Below are positions 1 through 12,221 of a stretch of DNA of 64,000 nucleotides, one piece after another. The DNA is taken from positions 1,006,834 through 1,070,833 of the forward strand of contig LSYV01000011.1 of assembly GCA_001584585.1 (NCBI GenBank), written 5' to 3'. Every line of letters begins with the position of its first letter. The first letter of the stretch is position 1. The notes under the pieces were generated by a model. It was not told the origin of the DNA. It saw only the letters and a list, made by a program, of their open reading frames with translations, and did no database searches. Both the position numbers and the translations under genes were made by a program. Source of the DNA: Gonium pectorale. Its lineage: Eukaryota; Chlorophyta; Chlorophyceae; Chlamydomonadales; Volvocaceae.

Positions 1-67
1 CCGTCGCCCCCGCCCCGCCCCCCCCCGCCCTCCTACCCCCGCCCGCCCCCCCCGCCCGCATCCCCAC

Positions 68-3000
68 CTCGAGCGTGTGCGTCTCGGGCCCCAGCCCCGC
101 CAACGCCCCCAGCTCCGCGGCCCCCGACCCCGGCTCCCGCCCCACGTCGAGCTCCAGCAGCTCCGAGGGATCGCCCCCGGCGCCCTCCGCCCCGCCCTCG
201 TCGTCAACATCCAGCGGAGGCGCACCCTGCGGCGGAGGCGGAGGCAGCGTCGGCAGGATGAGGAGGGCAGCGCGGAACGTTGGATGGTGAGGAAGGAGGG
301 GGGAAGGCGGCCAAGGGGACGCAAACGCGTCCTGAGAGACCGGGCGGTGCCCAGTGCGGCCGCCCCACGGGTCTCCAACTCCCCATGCGGCTGAGCTCCA
401 TGGGAACCAGGTGCGCTGCCGCACAGCCAAAGGTACACAAGGCTTCCCTGGGCGGCTCTCTCCCAGGTGGAGCATACACACCTGCACTAGCAGTAGGCCG
501 TCCCGCTCCTCCGCCGGTCCCTCCTCCCCCGCCTCGTCCTGCTCCGGCCACGCCTGCGCCGGCGGCTCCAGCGCCCCCGCGCCCCCGGCCCCCTCCCCAT
601 GTAAGCCCGCCACTCGCTCTCCCTCCCCCTCCCCCTCCAGCCGCTGCTGCTGCCGTCCCGGCGTCCCTTGCGCCGCAATGCGTCCCCCGTGCTGTGCAGA
701 CTGCGTCGACAGCGGCGACCCAGGCCCCGCCTGCTGCTGCTGGTGCTGGTGCTGCTGGTCGTCTCGCTGCCGCTGCATGCGCAGCTGCGATAGCAGGTCC
801 GGCTCGGCGGCAGAGCCTCCTGCGGATGTGGGAGGGGAAGCGGCGCACGGGAACGAGGGAGGGAGGACAGGTCACACGTGGCGATGCGTAACACTGCTCG
901 CGGCCTGCTGTCGGAGAGGGTTGGACAGATGTGGTCGCCACCCAAGCTGTCCGTTGCTTTGTGCGCAGGCCTCCAGGTTCATCCCAAACCATCAAGCCTC
1001 GTCGGGCCCTTCCCTGAATCCAGCCACCGTCCTTGTCGAACCGATCTCCCCTGAATAGTACCCCCGGCGTTCCCATGTCCCGCTGGGTAATGGTGGCGGC
1101 GTCAGCCCACGCTGAGCAGCGTCCCGCCGTTGGGCTCTGCGCATCATGACAACGCACAGCCATTCCAGTCACACCAAGCTCCCTGCTCTGCACCACACCC
1201 TTCCCCGCCCACACAGCCACGCACTCACCCACATACCCGCCCTCCACCCTCACCCTCAACCCCATCCCCATCATCGCCCCCGCCCTGGCCCGTACCCTGC
1301 GCCCGCAGCTGCTGCAGCTGCGCCCGCGCCGCCTCCAGCTCCGCGGCCGTCTTGGCGCGCTCAATCTCCATCCGCAGCAGCGCCAGCTCGCGGCCGTACT
1401 GCAGGCGGGCGGACTGCATGGCGGGGTCGGCGGCCAGCTCGGGCGGCAGGGCTGGATGCGGGGGCGGGGGTTGGAGGGGTTGGAGGGTTGGAGGCGGGAA
1501 ACGGGTCGTGACGGTATGCGGTAAACGGCCGTGGGGGCGGGGGAAGCGGAGGTGTTCAGCGGAGAAGCACGAGTCGGGTCGGAAACCCGGACGCCGAACC
1601 GCAGTGTGGGGAGACCGGGGCGGCGGCAGCCCAGGGAGCAGCGACGCAGCACCAGCACCATCAACCGGTGTTGGAACCAGCCGGAGCTGTGTTTCCGACA
1701 TCGAGAGGCCTCACGCCGCGATCTGTTGGGACTGCTGATGAACACGAACGCACACACGCCTCCCCAGGATGCAGGCAGGCAGGCAGGCAGGGAGGTTGTG
1801 TCCGGATGTGCGAACGGGTGTGCAATGGGTGGGGAGCTGCCGGAGCAGCGCGAGACGCTGCACGGCCAAACGCCCTTGCGGCCCCGCACCTGCCAAGACG
1901 GGGTCCGCCGGCGGCGGTGGCGGCGGTGGCGGCGGTGGCGGTGATGGTGGAGCGGGCGGCGGCGCTGGCGCGGGCGGCTGTGGCGGCGGCTGTGGCATGT
2001 ACATGGGCATTTGCATGGGCATTTGCATAGGCATGAAGGGTGGCGGCATCATGGGCGGCTGCTGGAACTGCTGCTGTCTCTGCTGCTGCTGTTGCTGCTG
2101 TATCTGTTGCTCCACAGCCGCCTGCAGTGCCTGCAGCGAGAGGGGCGAGCAGGCGGGCAGGAGTCGCGGGCGGACGAAGCCTGCGGGCACTGAGCGCTCC
2201 AACCACCGGGCAGCTGCCGCAGGTCCCTGTCCCGGCGCAGGCTGGGGTGGCCCCCACCGGGGCTGCCCGCATGGCACCCTGCACTGCCCTCCATCTCAAG
2301 GCAGTATAAATGCATGGTCCGCCCCGACGCCGCGCCAACATGCCGCCTGCCGGCTCCCACGGTGCGGCGCTGCGGCCCGAGCCTGATCCAGGTGGCCACC
2401 GCCACCCGCGTACCCTTGTGCCCAGCCGCCCGCACGCCCTCACCTGCACCTGCTGCCGGAGCTCCTGGATGTAGGCGGGGGGCTCCTCGGGTGCCTGTTG
2501 CTGCTGGTTCGGATCCTGCAGAGCAGACGGGGAGCCCCGCGACGGGGCGGAGCGCGATGCCGGAGACTCCGCGGCAGGCGGTGGCTGGGCGGGGCCCGGG
2601 GGCGGGGATAGCGGCGGCGTGCCGGGCGGTGAGGCAGCCAGCGAGCCGCGGGAGGGGCCGGCCCCGGTCCCAGCCCTGCCGCGTCCCGGGCTGTCGCCTC
2701 CGCCTTTCCCGTACTCAAGGAGCAGCTGTGGGTGATGGCGGGGCCATGTGGCGGCCGGTCAGGTGCGCGGGAGCGGCTGGAGGCAGGGGAGACAGGGAGC
2801 CTGGCAGCAGGAGCTGGACCAAAAGTGCGGAACGCGCTGCTTCATGCGACACAGCAGGGAGCGCAGGAAAGGAGAGCGAGACGCCCGCTGTCCACCGCAC
2901 GCGCGCGCAGCGCCAGTCAATGCAAAAGCCAGCACCGCGCCATCCCCACCCGGCCCCGTCCCGCCGGTCCCCGCGCCCGCTACCTGCAGCCCCTGCCCCT

Positions 3001-5725
3001 CGCCTGCCGGAGCCCTTGCCGGGCGGGGCCAGGTGGTGCCCGTTCCGAGTCTGGTCGCACCTGCTCGGCCGCAAGCTTGCCGCCATCGGGAACCTCGGGC
3101 CCGTCGCCAGATGATACCGGGCGGTGCGCAGAGTGCGCCGTGCCGGGAGCTGGCGGCGCCGCCGGCGGTCGGCGGCCTCCGGCTCCCGCACCCGACGACA
3201 TCCGGCTCGCCGTCCTGTGGCCACAGAGGCGACAGAGGCAGAGGCGGGGCCCGTCAGCATCATCCAATCGGCGCAGCCCCCCACCGGCTACCGGTAACCG
3301 GTGCGTAGGCGTGAGTGTGCCATGGGCTGCAGACAGTGCTCCCCATCAAACAGGCTCCTGACTTCCGCTTGGCGTACACTGTCGTCTGGTTGGCCACCCA
3401 CGCGCCCACCTGGCGGGTGAGGGTCCGCCGTCGCCGCGGTCGGCGCTGCCGCTCCTACCGCCGCCACCGCCGCCGGCGGAAAGCGGAGCGGCCGCTGAGG
3501 CCGCCGAGGCGGTAGGCTGGCGGGGCAGGAGCACGCTGGTGAAGGGGGACTGGCGGGCGGCGGGCAGGCGGGCGGAGTGCCGTGCGAAAGGGGAATTGAG
3601 ATGACGTAAGGTTTGGGACCCGAGCTTCTTCACAAGGCAGGTGGACCCCTCAGGGTCCGCGAAGGCCGCAAAAGACATACCTCCAAACCCGGACACATGC
3701 CAGTTGACGCCCCAATTCCGATCAGCGGCCCAGTTTTGGACGAAGCCCCAGCCCGTACTACCCTTCATGTTGCCCCACCGCCCGGATCCGAGCCAAGCTG
3801 CACATCTACACACCGCACCTGGGGCGGAGGCTGCGACGCCGCCGGCGTTCCCTCGCCCGCCTCCCGCTGCTGTCCGCGGGCACTGCTGCTGCGGCTTACT
3901 GAAATCCGCCCCGAGCGCTGCGGCGACAGCAGCCCAGCAGACGGCGCCGCAGAGGCTGGCGGGTGCGGCACGGGCAGCGGCGGCTGCGCCGCCGCCGCCC
4001 TCGCCGCCGCGGCCGCGGCCGCGGCCTGCAGGCTGGCCATCTGGCTCCGCTGCTGCTGCTCCACCAGCTGCGCCTGCTGCAGCACTTGCTCCCGGAAGCG
4101 CTCCGCCCCGATCTCCCGGGCAGCGGCCAGTGAGTAGCCCTGCAGGTGTAGATGCCGGAGAGCGAGGTACGGTGTCAGAAGGAGCCGCAAGCACTGTAGG
4201 GTCGGTTGGTTGGTTGTCAAATCCACACATGCCGTACACATACATTTGGAGGAGGGGCAGTGCCCTTGTGGCTGAAGGTGGCGCGTGCGGATCCATCCGC
4301 CTGGCAGCACACTGGCAACACACTAGGCCTGTGGGCCCCCCATTCCCTGCCCGCCCAGTGCTAATCCCTGCCGCCTGGCGCCTCGCCTGCTTGAGTGAGC
4401 CCAGAGCCGCTTCAGCCGCCTGTTGCTCCATCTGGAGGGGTGCGGGCGGCGGGTTACGGTTTTGAGGGGGGTCGGGAGCCGGCGATGGTGAGCGGTGGCG
4501 GTGGCGATGGCGGGGTTTTGTGGGCAGTGAGCCGTGAGTGGTGGGTCAGTGGGTGGGAACACGAGGACCTGGGGCAGCGCCACGGGCCAGGCTGCGTAGG
4601 CCGCTGCTGCGGTGGCGGGCCCGCGGGCAGGCCCGATCACGCAGATACGGGAGGGCCGGTGCCGCAACATCCGTCAAGCTGCGCCGGCCCGTCAAGCACC
4701 GCACAGCAACGATGCACCCGCAGCCCCCCTCCCTACAGAAGCCGTGCCACGGCGTCGCCCCAAGCTACTGTCTCGGATCACGCTTTCCCGCCCTCTCCAC
4801 CCACGCCCTCTCGCCGGGCGTTGCCGGCCCCCTCCCCCCACCATCAGCTGCGACACCAGGGCCGCCCGCGCTGCCGCCCGGGCCTCTCGCGAGTCCGCCG
4901 CGCTGGACGGCCGCCACAGCGGGGGCTCATGCTGCGCCACCGCCGCCGACGCGCCGCCGACCCCGACACCAGCGGCGCCGCCGCCGGCGCCGCCGCTGGC
5001 GGCAGCAGAGGAGTGCACGGCTCGCGCGGCTACGGGGCTGATGGTTCCGTGGAGCGCCTGCTGGCGCAGGATCTGCTGCCGCTCAGACGCCAGCCGCCGC
5101 AGCGCCACCTTGTGCTCAGCGGCGAGCCGGCGCAGGCGCTCTGGGGAAAGGGGCCGGAGAACGAACCGGTTGTGGAGCGGCGGGGGAGGGAGGGAGTTGA
5201 AGGGAGAAGGGGAAATGAGGAACGGTGGTCAGGACGCCGGGTATGGCCAGGAGCAGCTCAGGACTGACCAGGGTCGTGCACGTGCGGCCGAAACGGTCTC
5301 TTGGGGGGAGGCACGAAGCCGGAGCACAGAGTGCAGACCCGGTGAGAACCGTGACTCCTGCGGCGCTCGCAGCATGACCCGCAAGGTACTGTGCAGAGCT
5401 GTGAGGTGGCATCCGCTACCCTGGGGTAGGGTGAGGCATGCTTGCCTTGTTTGAGCTGCTGAGGCGTCATGACGACACGGGATGGCTGCGCCAGCGGGGC
5501 TGCAGAGCTGGGAGCGGAGCGGTCCTCCAAGCGGGTCTGTGAGGGGGGCGCCTCGAAGGCCGCCGAATCCCCCGTCCCAGCGCGCTCATCGCCATCCTCG
5601 ACCTGCTCATCTCCCTCGGGTTCTTCATCCCAGTTTCCCCCTTCATCTCCATCCTCCTCCGCCGCTTCCTCCTGGTCTTCCCTCCTTCTTGCTCCCCGCG
5701 TGGCTACGGTCCTGGCAGCGCGCAT
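68..5725 (-). CDS. Coiled-coil, Pro/Gln/Ala-rich protein of unknown function (3' end beyond window)
   Basis: I do not recognise the family. Frame-consistent exons on the minus strand are 5446-5725, 4842-5140, 4387-4431, 3819-4139, 3410-3549, 3061-3214, 2444-2725, 1890-2130, 1296-1451, 482-819 and 68-226. They give 805 codons, and the last exon ends at a GT donor, so the protein continues off the left edge. The ATG at 5725 opens an acidic region (DEEPEGDEQVEDGDE). Next come helical charged stretches (QLKQERLRRLAAEHKVALRR; EIGAERFREQVLQQAQLVEQ), a PPAYIQELRQQVQ segment, a poly-Gln run, a Met/Pro repeat with a run of 11 prolines, and another predicted coil (LQYGRELALLRMEIERAK). The first intron needs a GC donor (CAAG/GCAAGC). 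The 3' end of exon 3 is ambiguous: GC donors at two places or a weak GT further on all keep frame. The mix of short coils in a disordered background resembles centrosomal or ciliary scaffold proteins, but that is only inference. Confidence 0.6.
1771..1790. repeat. GCAG tetranucleotide microsatellite (5 copies)
   Basis: Five perfect GCAG copies lie in an intron of the coiled-coil gene, between its exons at 1451 and 1890. It is a simple slippage repeat with no evident function. Confidence 0.85.
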
Positions 5726-6159
5726 GTCCCCGGCTGTCGCTGAGCCCCTGACATGTATGATATTCTCAGTTTACAATAACAGCATCTATAATAGACACTG
5801 CTAAGTCCTGTCAGCAAGCTGGTCGACGACCGTCCCTCTGGTGTGGTCTTTGCAGTTGTTAATCATGCAGTGGTGGGCCCGCACTTCATTGTAACAGTTG
5901 TCATTGCAATGCAGTAAGCAGTGCACGCCGTACGAAACGTTGTTGCGGCATCGCCGGGCGGTTTATTGGATGCGTGCTTTATGATTTAAGAGTCAAGTGC
6001 GAGAGGATTCCAACAGCGGTGCCCACGGGTCGCTGCCTTGACAACCGACAACGAATCTTCTATGTGCAGCAGTGGCCAGCGGGCGCCAGCAACATCAACA
6101 CACGACACTGCATCATCCCAGGCGCATCTCTGGCACGGAACAAGGCGGTCAGGGCCTTC
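5726..6159. other. Short intergenic spacer between two tandem minus-strand genes
   Basis: These 434 bases separate the stop codon of the DUF1997 gene from the start codon of the downstream coiled-coil gene. They must hold the 3' UTR of the first and the 5' UTR and promoter of the second. The stretch is visibly less GC-rich than the flanking exons. Apart from the poly(A)-like element entered separately I see no gene or recognisable regulatory site. Confidence 0.6.
5771..5775 (-). terminator. Candidate TGTAA poly(A) signal of the DUF1997 gene
   Basis: TTACA on the plus strand reads TGTAA on the minus strand. TGTAA is the usual poly(A) element in Chlamydomonas-type algae. It is about 390 bases past the DUF1997 stop codon, a normal 3' UTR length there, and only about 45 bases before the next gene's ATG. 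Confidence 0.45.
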
Positions 6160-8367
6160 TCATAGCTCCCCGACAGGCCGCCGTGACTCGTCCCCGCTGG
6201 CCCACAACTCGTAGTCCGTCCGCAGCTGCGCCAGGAAGCGAGGCACCATGGCGTTAAGCACGCCTTGCATGACGCTGCTGCCCGCGCCCTCAATGGACGA
6301 CACCGGCAAGAAGCTGCACCATGCAGGTACCTCCAGGGTGACCTGTGGAAACGAGGCAGGCGGCCCAGGCGAACCGGTAAGGACGGAATAGCATAAACAG
6401 CCCTGGTACACGTGGATGCAGCAAAAAGAGGATTTACACTCCAAACAGCCAAGCGCCTGAGGGTGCAGCAGACGAGAAAATGACGGCTGCGATATGGAGT
6501 ACCGACCCTGGCAGGTGTTTCCGGGCCCATTTTGCAGGGTTGAGGATGTGAACAGCGACCTGAAACAGTGCCACGAAGTGACCCTTTACGCGGTGTTCTG
6601 GCACCTTGTATGCGCCTTCCCCCTCCCATCCCGCGGCCCCCGCCCCACCTGGATCGTCGTGTCGCTGACAATCTCCTTCTGCTTCCCGCTGCTGCTGGCC
6701 CCGCCCTCCTCCTCCTCATCTTCATCGTCCTCCTGCGGCGGCACATAGTCCCGATACCGCACCACGTTGGTCATGGTGGCGGAGAACTTGTCATTGATGT
6801 CTTCCACAAAGGGGCTGCCTTGAAGCTGCGCAAAGGAAGTGCGGGGCCGGAGGGGGGAGATTAGTGCAGGGAGAGGGAGCGGCCACAGGGCAGGCAAACG
6901 CCAAGGGTGCTGCGGCAAGCGGGCTACCGGTTGGATAGCTGCTGCGCAGGTGGGGTATTACGCATGAAAGCAGCGTGCAGGCTTCACGTCGTGACATCGC
7001 TCGCTGCGCATCCCGGGGCCCCATGCTGCCCTCGCCTGCCACAAAAGAGCCGAGCGGTAAGCCGCTCTCTGTCATCCGATCAGAGTCAAGCGCGCACAAC
7101 AATCGGGGCGGGCAGGGGCGGAGGGCTGCCGACATGAGGCTACACGCCGTTTCGCGCACCTTGCAGCTGAGCAGGCGAATGGTGCACCCGCCCTCCTCCA
7201 CCGTGACCGATACCGTGATGACGGGCTCCACGCTCCAGGACAGAAAGCGCAACTCCCCGACTGCCAATGGATATCGAGGCATGGGTGGGGGCCAGATGGG
7301 TACACCCCACTCCGCGCTCTGGCATAGCACACCACATGCAGCAATTGAAAATGCAGCTTTGTACTTGACGGTGTGCACATATGGCCGGGAAGAAAGCTAG
7401 ACCGGCCCGGACACTCCCAAAGCGTTCTCTTTTGAGAAGCCTGCGGCGCAGGCAATACCTAATCCGACCGGTGGCAAAGGCATGAGGGACGCCACGGGGG
7501 TAAGCTGATGCAGCTGTGCTGGTTGGAACGGTGCAAGACGGTGTAGAGGCACTGAGAGCCCGTAGGCTTTGCCACGAAGCCACGAGATGCTCGTTGCTGT
7601 TGACCCCGCCCCCTGGCCTTTCCCGAGCCTGGAAGAGCCCGCAATTCACCATAGCAGCGAAACGTGGAGTCGTCCACTCGCTCGATGCGGCGGGCGTCCA
7701 ATACGGAGTACTGCGACGCGGGGAGCGCCATGTACTCGGCTGCAGCGGAGGGAAGGCATCAGCACAGAAGACGAGGGTTGGTCAAGGGTTGGCCGACAAC
7801 GCTGTAGAGGCTGCCTTCCCCGTTTCTGGTTCTCTTTTTTAATGCTGCTGATCACACTGGTCACGTGCCCTCTTTGAGACCAGTGTGACCATAGGCCTCC
7901 GTACTCCTGAGCGCATTCGAGACAGCGATATGATGGAGGGAACAGCGCGCTAAAACACAGCGCCACAGACCGTCCCGGGGGTCGCACTCAGGGGCCCCAC
8001 TCACCTAGCGGCCGCTGCACCTCCATGATTGGCTGTCTCCCCAGCTTGCTGCCTTTGAAGGAAGCTCGAGAGGGACCAGAGGGCGTCGGGTCCGCCGAGC
8101 TGGACGTCGACGCGATTCGCTCAGCGACCTCTGACTGTGGGGAGTGACCCAGATGCATTTAGCTCCCGCTATCTTCCCAACATGCCGCTTCCTTGCCGGC
8201 TTCACACGCAGAGGGAGGTGCGTTGGGCCGGATGGCATGAGACGACTCACCTTCAACGCCCGAGACATCGTCCAAGGCGCACGGCGATGCATAGTCAGCC
8301 CGGTTCGCCCGAATGTGGCATTCCCTGGCGATGCCCGGAGCGATGCCGCTGCTTTCTGCATTGTCAT
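6160..8367 (-). CDS. Plastid-targeted DUF1997 family protein
   Basis: Exons 8251-8367, 8005-8134, 7650-7739, 7160-7260, 6649-6825 and 6160-6342 give 265 aa. Residues 1-39 (MTMQKAAASLRASPGNATFG and on) are rich in Ala, Ser and Arg and poor in acidic residues, like a chloroplast transit peptide. The rest matches the DUF1997 family of plants and cyanobacteria: LPASQYSVLDARRIERVDDS, VEEGGCTIRLLSCK, GSPFVEDINDKFSATM, then LEVPAWCSFLPVSSIEGAGS and VPRFLAQLRTDYELWASGD at the C-terminus. The family's biochemical role is not established as far as I know; its distribution suggests a plastid or thylakoid function. An acidic, low-complexity insert (PPQEDDEDEEEEGG) interrupts the domain at the end of exon 5. 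All splice sites are GT-AG and in frame. The next gene begins about 430 bases downstream on the same strand. Confidence 0.88.
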
Positions 8368-9054
8368 CAGCCCGATCTCACCAATAAAATAATGAAACGC
8401 GCTATTTGTATCTCAATTAGCAATTCTCGGGAGAGATCGAATGCCCGGTGTTTGGAGGTCCAACCCGCAACCGAATCAAGTCGACTGAAGGGTAACAATT
8501 GCGTATCTTTCCAGAACCGGTGTGCATATGAAATTCGCAAAGAGGTTGGGAAGTGCGCGCGGATCTGCGATAGGGCCCCCACGTCACGGTGGGTCGGGTG
8601 CGTGCCAAGACGGATAGTTGGAGCCCGGCCAGGCCGCATCGCCCCTGCAGGAGAAAGGGTCTGCACCGGGCTCGTGATTATGACTTGATGTCCGCTCCTG
8701 CAGGCTTCTCAGGAGCCTCACGAGTCGCACGACGAGCCGTGCCACACGGGATTCTCCGCACACTTTCCTGTGCAAATGCGCCCCATGCGGTGAGGCGGCT
8801 CACTACCCCACTGCTGCAGGGGAGGGCCGTACTACGCCGTCCGCTTTGTACCTCCTGTGGTCTCACCCACTCTCGTCTCTCCTCCAGTCAAAATTGACTA
8901 CAGAAAGGGTAACCTGACAGCGGCGAGATGGGCTCTTACGACGCTCGAGCTCGCACAGCTACAGGGTGTTCAGTGCACTGGCACAAGCCCGGCAGCTTGC
9001 AACGCCCCGCTCTTGGACCCCTTGACCATGTTGGCATTCGCCTGGCCACCCCAG
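8368..9054. other. Intergenic region between ESF2 and the DUF1997 gene
   Basis: This spacer holds the 3' UTR of ESF2 and the promoter of the DUF1997 gene, both on the minus strand. The few short open frames have no family resemblance and no splice context that would extend them. I found no TTACA element, so the ESF2 poly(A) site is not identified. Confidence 0.5.
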
Positions 9055-12000
9055 CTATTGCCGCTTCCGCCCGAACAGCCCCAGCACATCGTTCGCCAGC
9101 ACCGGCGCCGAGTCGTCTAGCACTGGGTCCGCTTTGGCTCGCCGCTGCCCGAAGTGCCGCTCAAAGCGAGGCGGCCGCGACCCAGCTCCGGGCCCCGCCC
9201 CTGAACCGGCGCCAGCGTCGGCCTGCCCGCCCTGGCCTGAGCCGCCAGAAGCGCCCGACGGCGCCGCCCCCGCAACCGCTGCGCCGTCGCCGCCGGCTTC
9301 GGCCTGCTGCTTCTTGGCCCGCCGCTCTTTGATGGCGTCGATGGCCTTGGCCTTGTCCACCCTGGGGTCGGGGAAAGACGAGGTGGGAGCGCCACGTTAG
9401 AGAATGCTTCACCCAACGTGCGCCGATTGCACGCCACGCTCCCAGTGGGCTTCAGTGCAACAAGTCTGTGCGTCAAAGAACACGGAGATTATGGAGAGCT
9501 GGACACCTGGTTGATGCCGCTACCACATCGCTGGGCTCCTTCACGCCGCCAAGAAAGCACGACGCGGCGACGCCTGAAGCACCGCTCCTTGCGCGGTATC
9601 CGGGCAGCACAGCTGCGCACGCTTCCCGCCCTCGGGCACGAGCGTGCCAGGCGCGCCTCGTCCCGACCCTCCCTTGTCACTGTGCACTGCCCGGACGTCC
9701 CAAACCTCGCCCATCATCCGCCCTACTCCCTTCATGAATCCACCAACGCCACGCAAGACCAACCCTCCTCTCTAGCACTACACGGCACTGTTTGCCCCCC
9801 CGGTCGCTCAGTTTGGCCAGATGGCCACGGACTGAGCAACCCCATTCCCCCGCACATGCCCGCCCGCCCACCTGGACAGGTAGAAGTCGCGCTCCCGCTT
9901 GGCGGCGCTGATCTCCGCCACCAGCCGCTGCTCGCGCACCGCCCGCTGGTAGTTGATCTCCTCCGTCAGCGTGTCCCACTTGAACTTGGGCAGGTACCTG
10001 CGAGGGGGCGCAGCGCACAGCACGTCGCAAGCTGTGCTGTTTGGCCTGGTGTGGTAGGTGTATAGGTTCGTCGCTTTCGCCCGCTGATTATAGCAGCGTG
10101 CACTGGACCGCCACTGCGGGCTGCATGGCACCTGGGCACCAAGTGGTAAAGCAACCAGCGCCGCAGCCGGGCGGCGCCTTGCGCACACCGGTTGGTTGGT
10201 CGCGTGCCGCACGCGACGACACGCCTGTTGTGCAGTCCCGTGCATCGCCCAGAAGCCATGCCGCCCGTCTGGGTAGCACCCGCCAAGGCGGCCCGGAGCA
10301 CTGGCCGACGCGATGGCGAGTGAGCAGCCATGGCCTGCTTACTCCCCAACAGGCTCCGAACCGAGCGCCAGCAACAACCCCACAGGCGGCAGGGCAGCGG
10401 CCCCCGCCCCGCCCTGCCAAGCCCCAAGCCACAGGGCCCCGGGACCCTCAGCCCCCAAGCCCCAGCTCGCGATGCCCCACCCCCGGCCCACTCCACCACG
10501 GGGGCCCTACTTGAGGGTCCACAGGTCGTAGTGGTAGGCGGAGCGCTTGGAGCCACCCATGGGCTGGCCGTTCAGCGCCAGCGCCGCCCGCTTGGCACGC
10601 CGCTTGTCCTCAAACTCCACCCAGCCCTCCGTGAAGTTCTTGCCTGCGAGAGGGGCGGGCACGAGCCGGACAAGGGGTGTGGGCGCTCCGACTTCCATGC
10701 AGATGAGCCTTCAGGGGTGGCGAATACGGCACCGCGCGAACGCCGCAGGCTTCTGATGCTGCGGGTGGCGCAAGGCCCTCAGCTTCGCTGCAGACGCGCA
10801 ATCGTGGCGCTTTTTGGTAAGGGCGGCACAGCCCCACGCCTCCACGCCCGGAGGAGCGGACGGCATCCAACGCGCCAGCGGCAGGGGGTGGAGTTTGAAC
10901 TACCGAACACCGTCGGCATCACCCAAGTCCGCCTTCCTTCATCGCTCTACCTGCCAGCAGCCTCCTTCACATGCCCCCATGCCGCGTCCCGCCAGCAGTA
11001 CGCTCGGACGGCGCACCGGCCGCATCGCACGCGCGCCACCTCCATTCCTTTGGGCCTGCCCCCCGCAGCGCAGGCACGCACGCACCCGACTTGTGGGATA
11101 CTTTGCTGCGTCGGACGGAGGGTCCCTGGTTCTGCATGCTTTCCTGCTTGCTAGTCTGCCTCGAGCACGCTGTCTACTATGTATAACCCACCCGAGTTGC
11201 CGCCCTTCTGCTTGCGCATGCGGCGCAGCGCGGGGTCCTCGGGCGCGCAGTACACGCGGCCCAGCTCGCCAAACGGCTCCAGGAGCTGCCGCAGTTTGTG
11301 CGGCTTCATGTGGGGCGGGATGCGGCTGATGTACACGATGCCACGTCTGCGGCGGGATGGTAGGGTGGTAATGAAGAAGGGAAACGGGTCGCGTGGCAGG
11401 GTGGCAAAGTGGCATAGTGGCGGGTGGCAGGGTGGGCGGGGGTTCGGGCGGACGCATGGCGGCATGGGCCGGTGGGTGGGTGGCTGGGTCAGTACTTGGC
11501 AGCGGCCATGAGGCGTGCGGGTGGGTTGGGAGAAGGCATTGCAGGTCATGTGACTGGTAGGAGCGCTGGCATCCTGGCTGCCGACCACGGCCGGCGTCAC
11601 GAATGCCCCCCTCCCCTCGCAGCGCACTACGATCTGGTCGGGTTGCCGCTCTGGTGCAGGCAACGGAGAACGCCCGCCTGTTTGCGAGGAACGACACAGA
11701 CGAGCTTCGATGGCTCACCGGTCGCTGGCCTCCTTGATGCGCTCCAGTTTCTCCTTGGACAGCACCTTTTTGCGCCTCCGCGCCGGCTGGCCCTCCTGCT
11801 CGCCCATGGCGGCGTCATCTGCCCCGCCGTCTCCGTCACTGCTGCCCCCATTAGCATAGTCCTCGTCTCCATCCGCGCTTGCGTCGGCGTGGCGCCCATC
11901 GCCATCGCTGTCGTTGCCGGCCTGGGCCTCCGCCGCACGGCCGTCGCCGCTGCCGTCGACCGCCGGAGCGTGGCGCGTAACCCCTGCGGAGCTGTCGCCT

Positions 12001-12221
12001 TGGATCCGGCTTGCCGCTTTGGCTGCGGGTTTGGCACGCGTTTCCGAGCCCGCCATGACCTTGCGGCCGGCGGAGCCCGGGCCAGGGCCTGCGGCATCCG
12101 AACCTCGCCGCAGGTCGTCATCAGAATCGAGGAAGTCAGCGTCCATCTGGAAGCGCGGGTCTGCAGCTGCTGTTTTCTTGGCGGCGCTTCCAGGAACGTC
12201 ATCGAGCTTCCGCTTCTTCAT
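9055..12221 (-). CDS. ESF2: ESF2/ABT1-type RNA-binding protein, small-subunit ribosome biogenesis
   Basis: Five exons (11719-12221, 11192-11346, 10511-10643, 9872-9997, 9055-9361) encode 407 aa. Residues 1-168 are acidic and disordered, beginning MKKRKLDD and ending in a basic [20 protein letters not shown] stretch. A single RRM follows. Its RNP2-like strand is [20 protein letters not shown] and its RNP1-like strand is [19 protein letters not shown]. Downstream is the ESF2/ABT1 signature: [39 protein letters not shown] and [12 protein letters not shown]. In yeast Esf2 acts in the nucleolus in 18S rRNA processing and stimulates Dbp8; metazoan ABT1 is the orthologue. The C-terminal 100 residues are a Gly/Ala-rich tail not needed for the assignment. 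The protein is longer than the yeast one because of the two disordered ends. All introns are GT-AG. It is divergent from the transporter gene. Confidence 0.92.

Noticed and set aside
204..1889. A 561-codon open frame on the minus strand, and similar long frames over 1-2500
   Set aside because: They are Ala/Arg/Gly-rich readings of GC-rich DNA that run through splice sites. The frame-consistent exon chain uses other frames in the same place.
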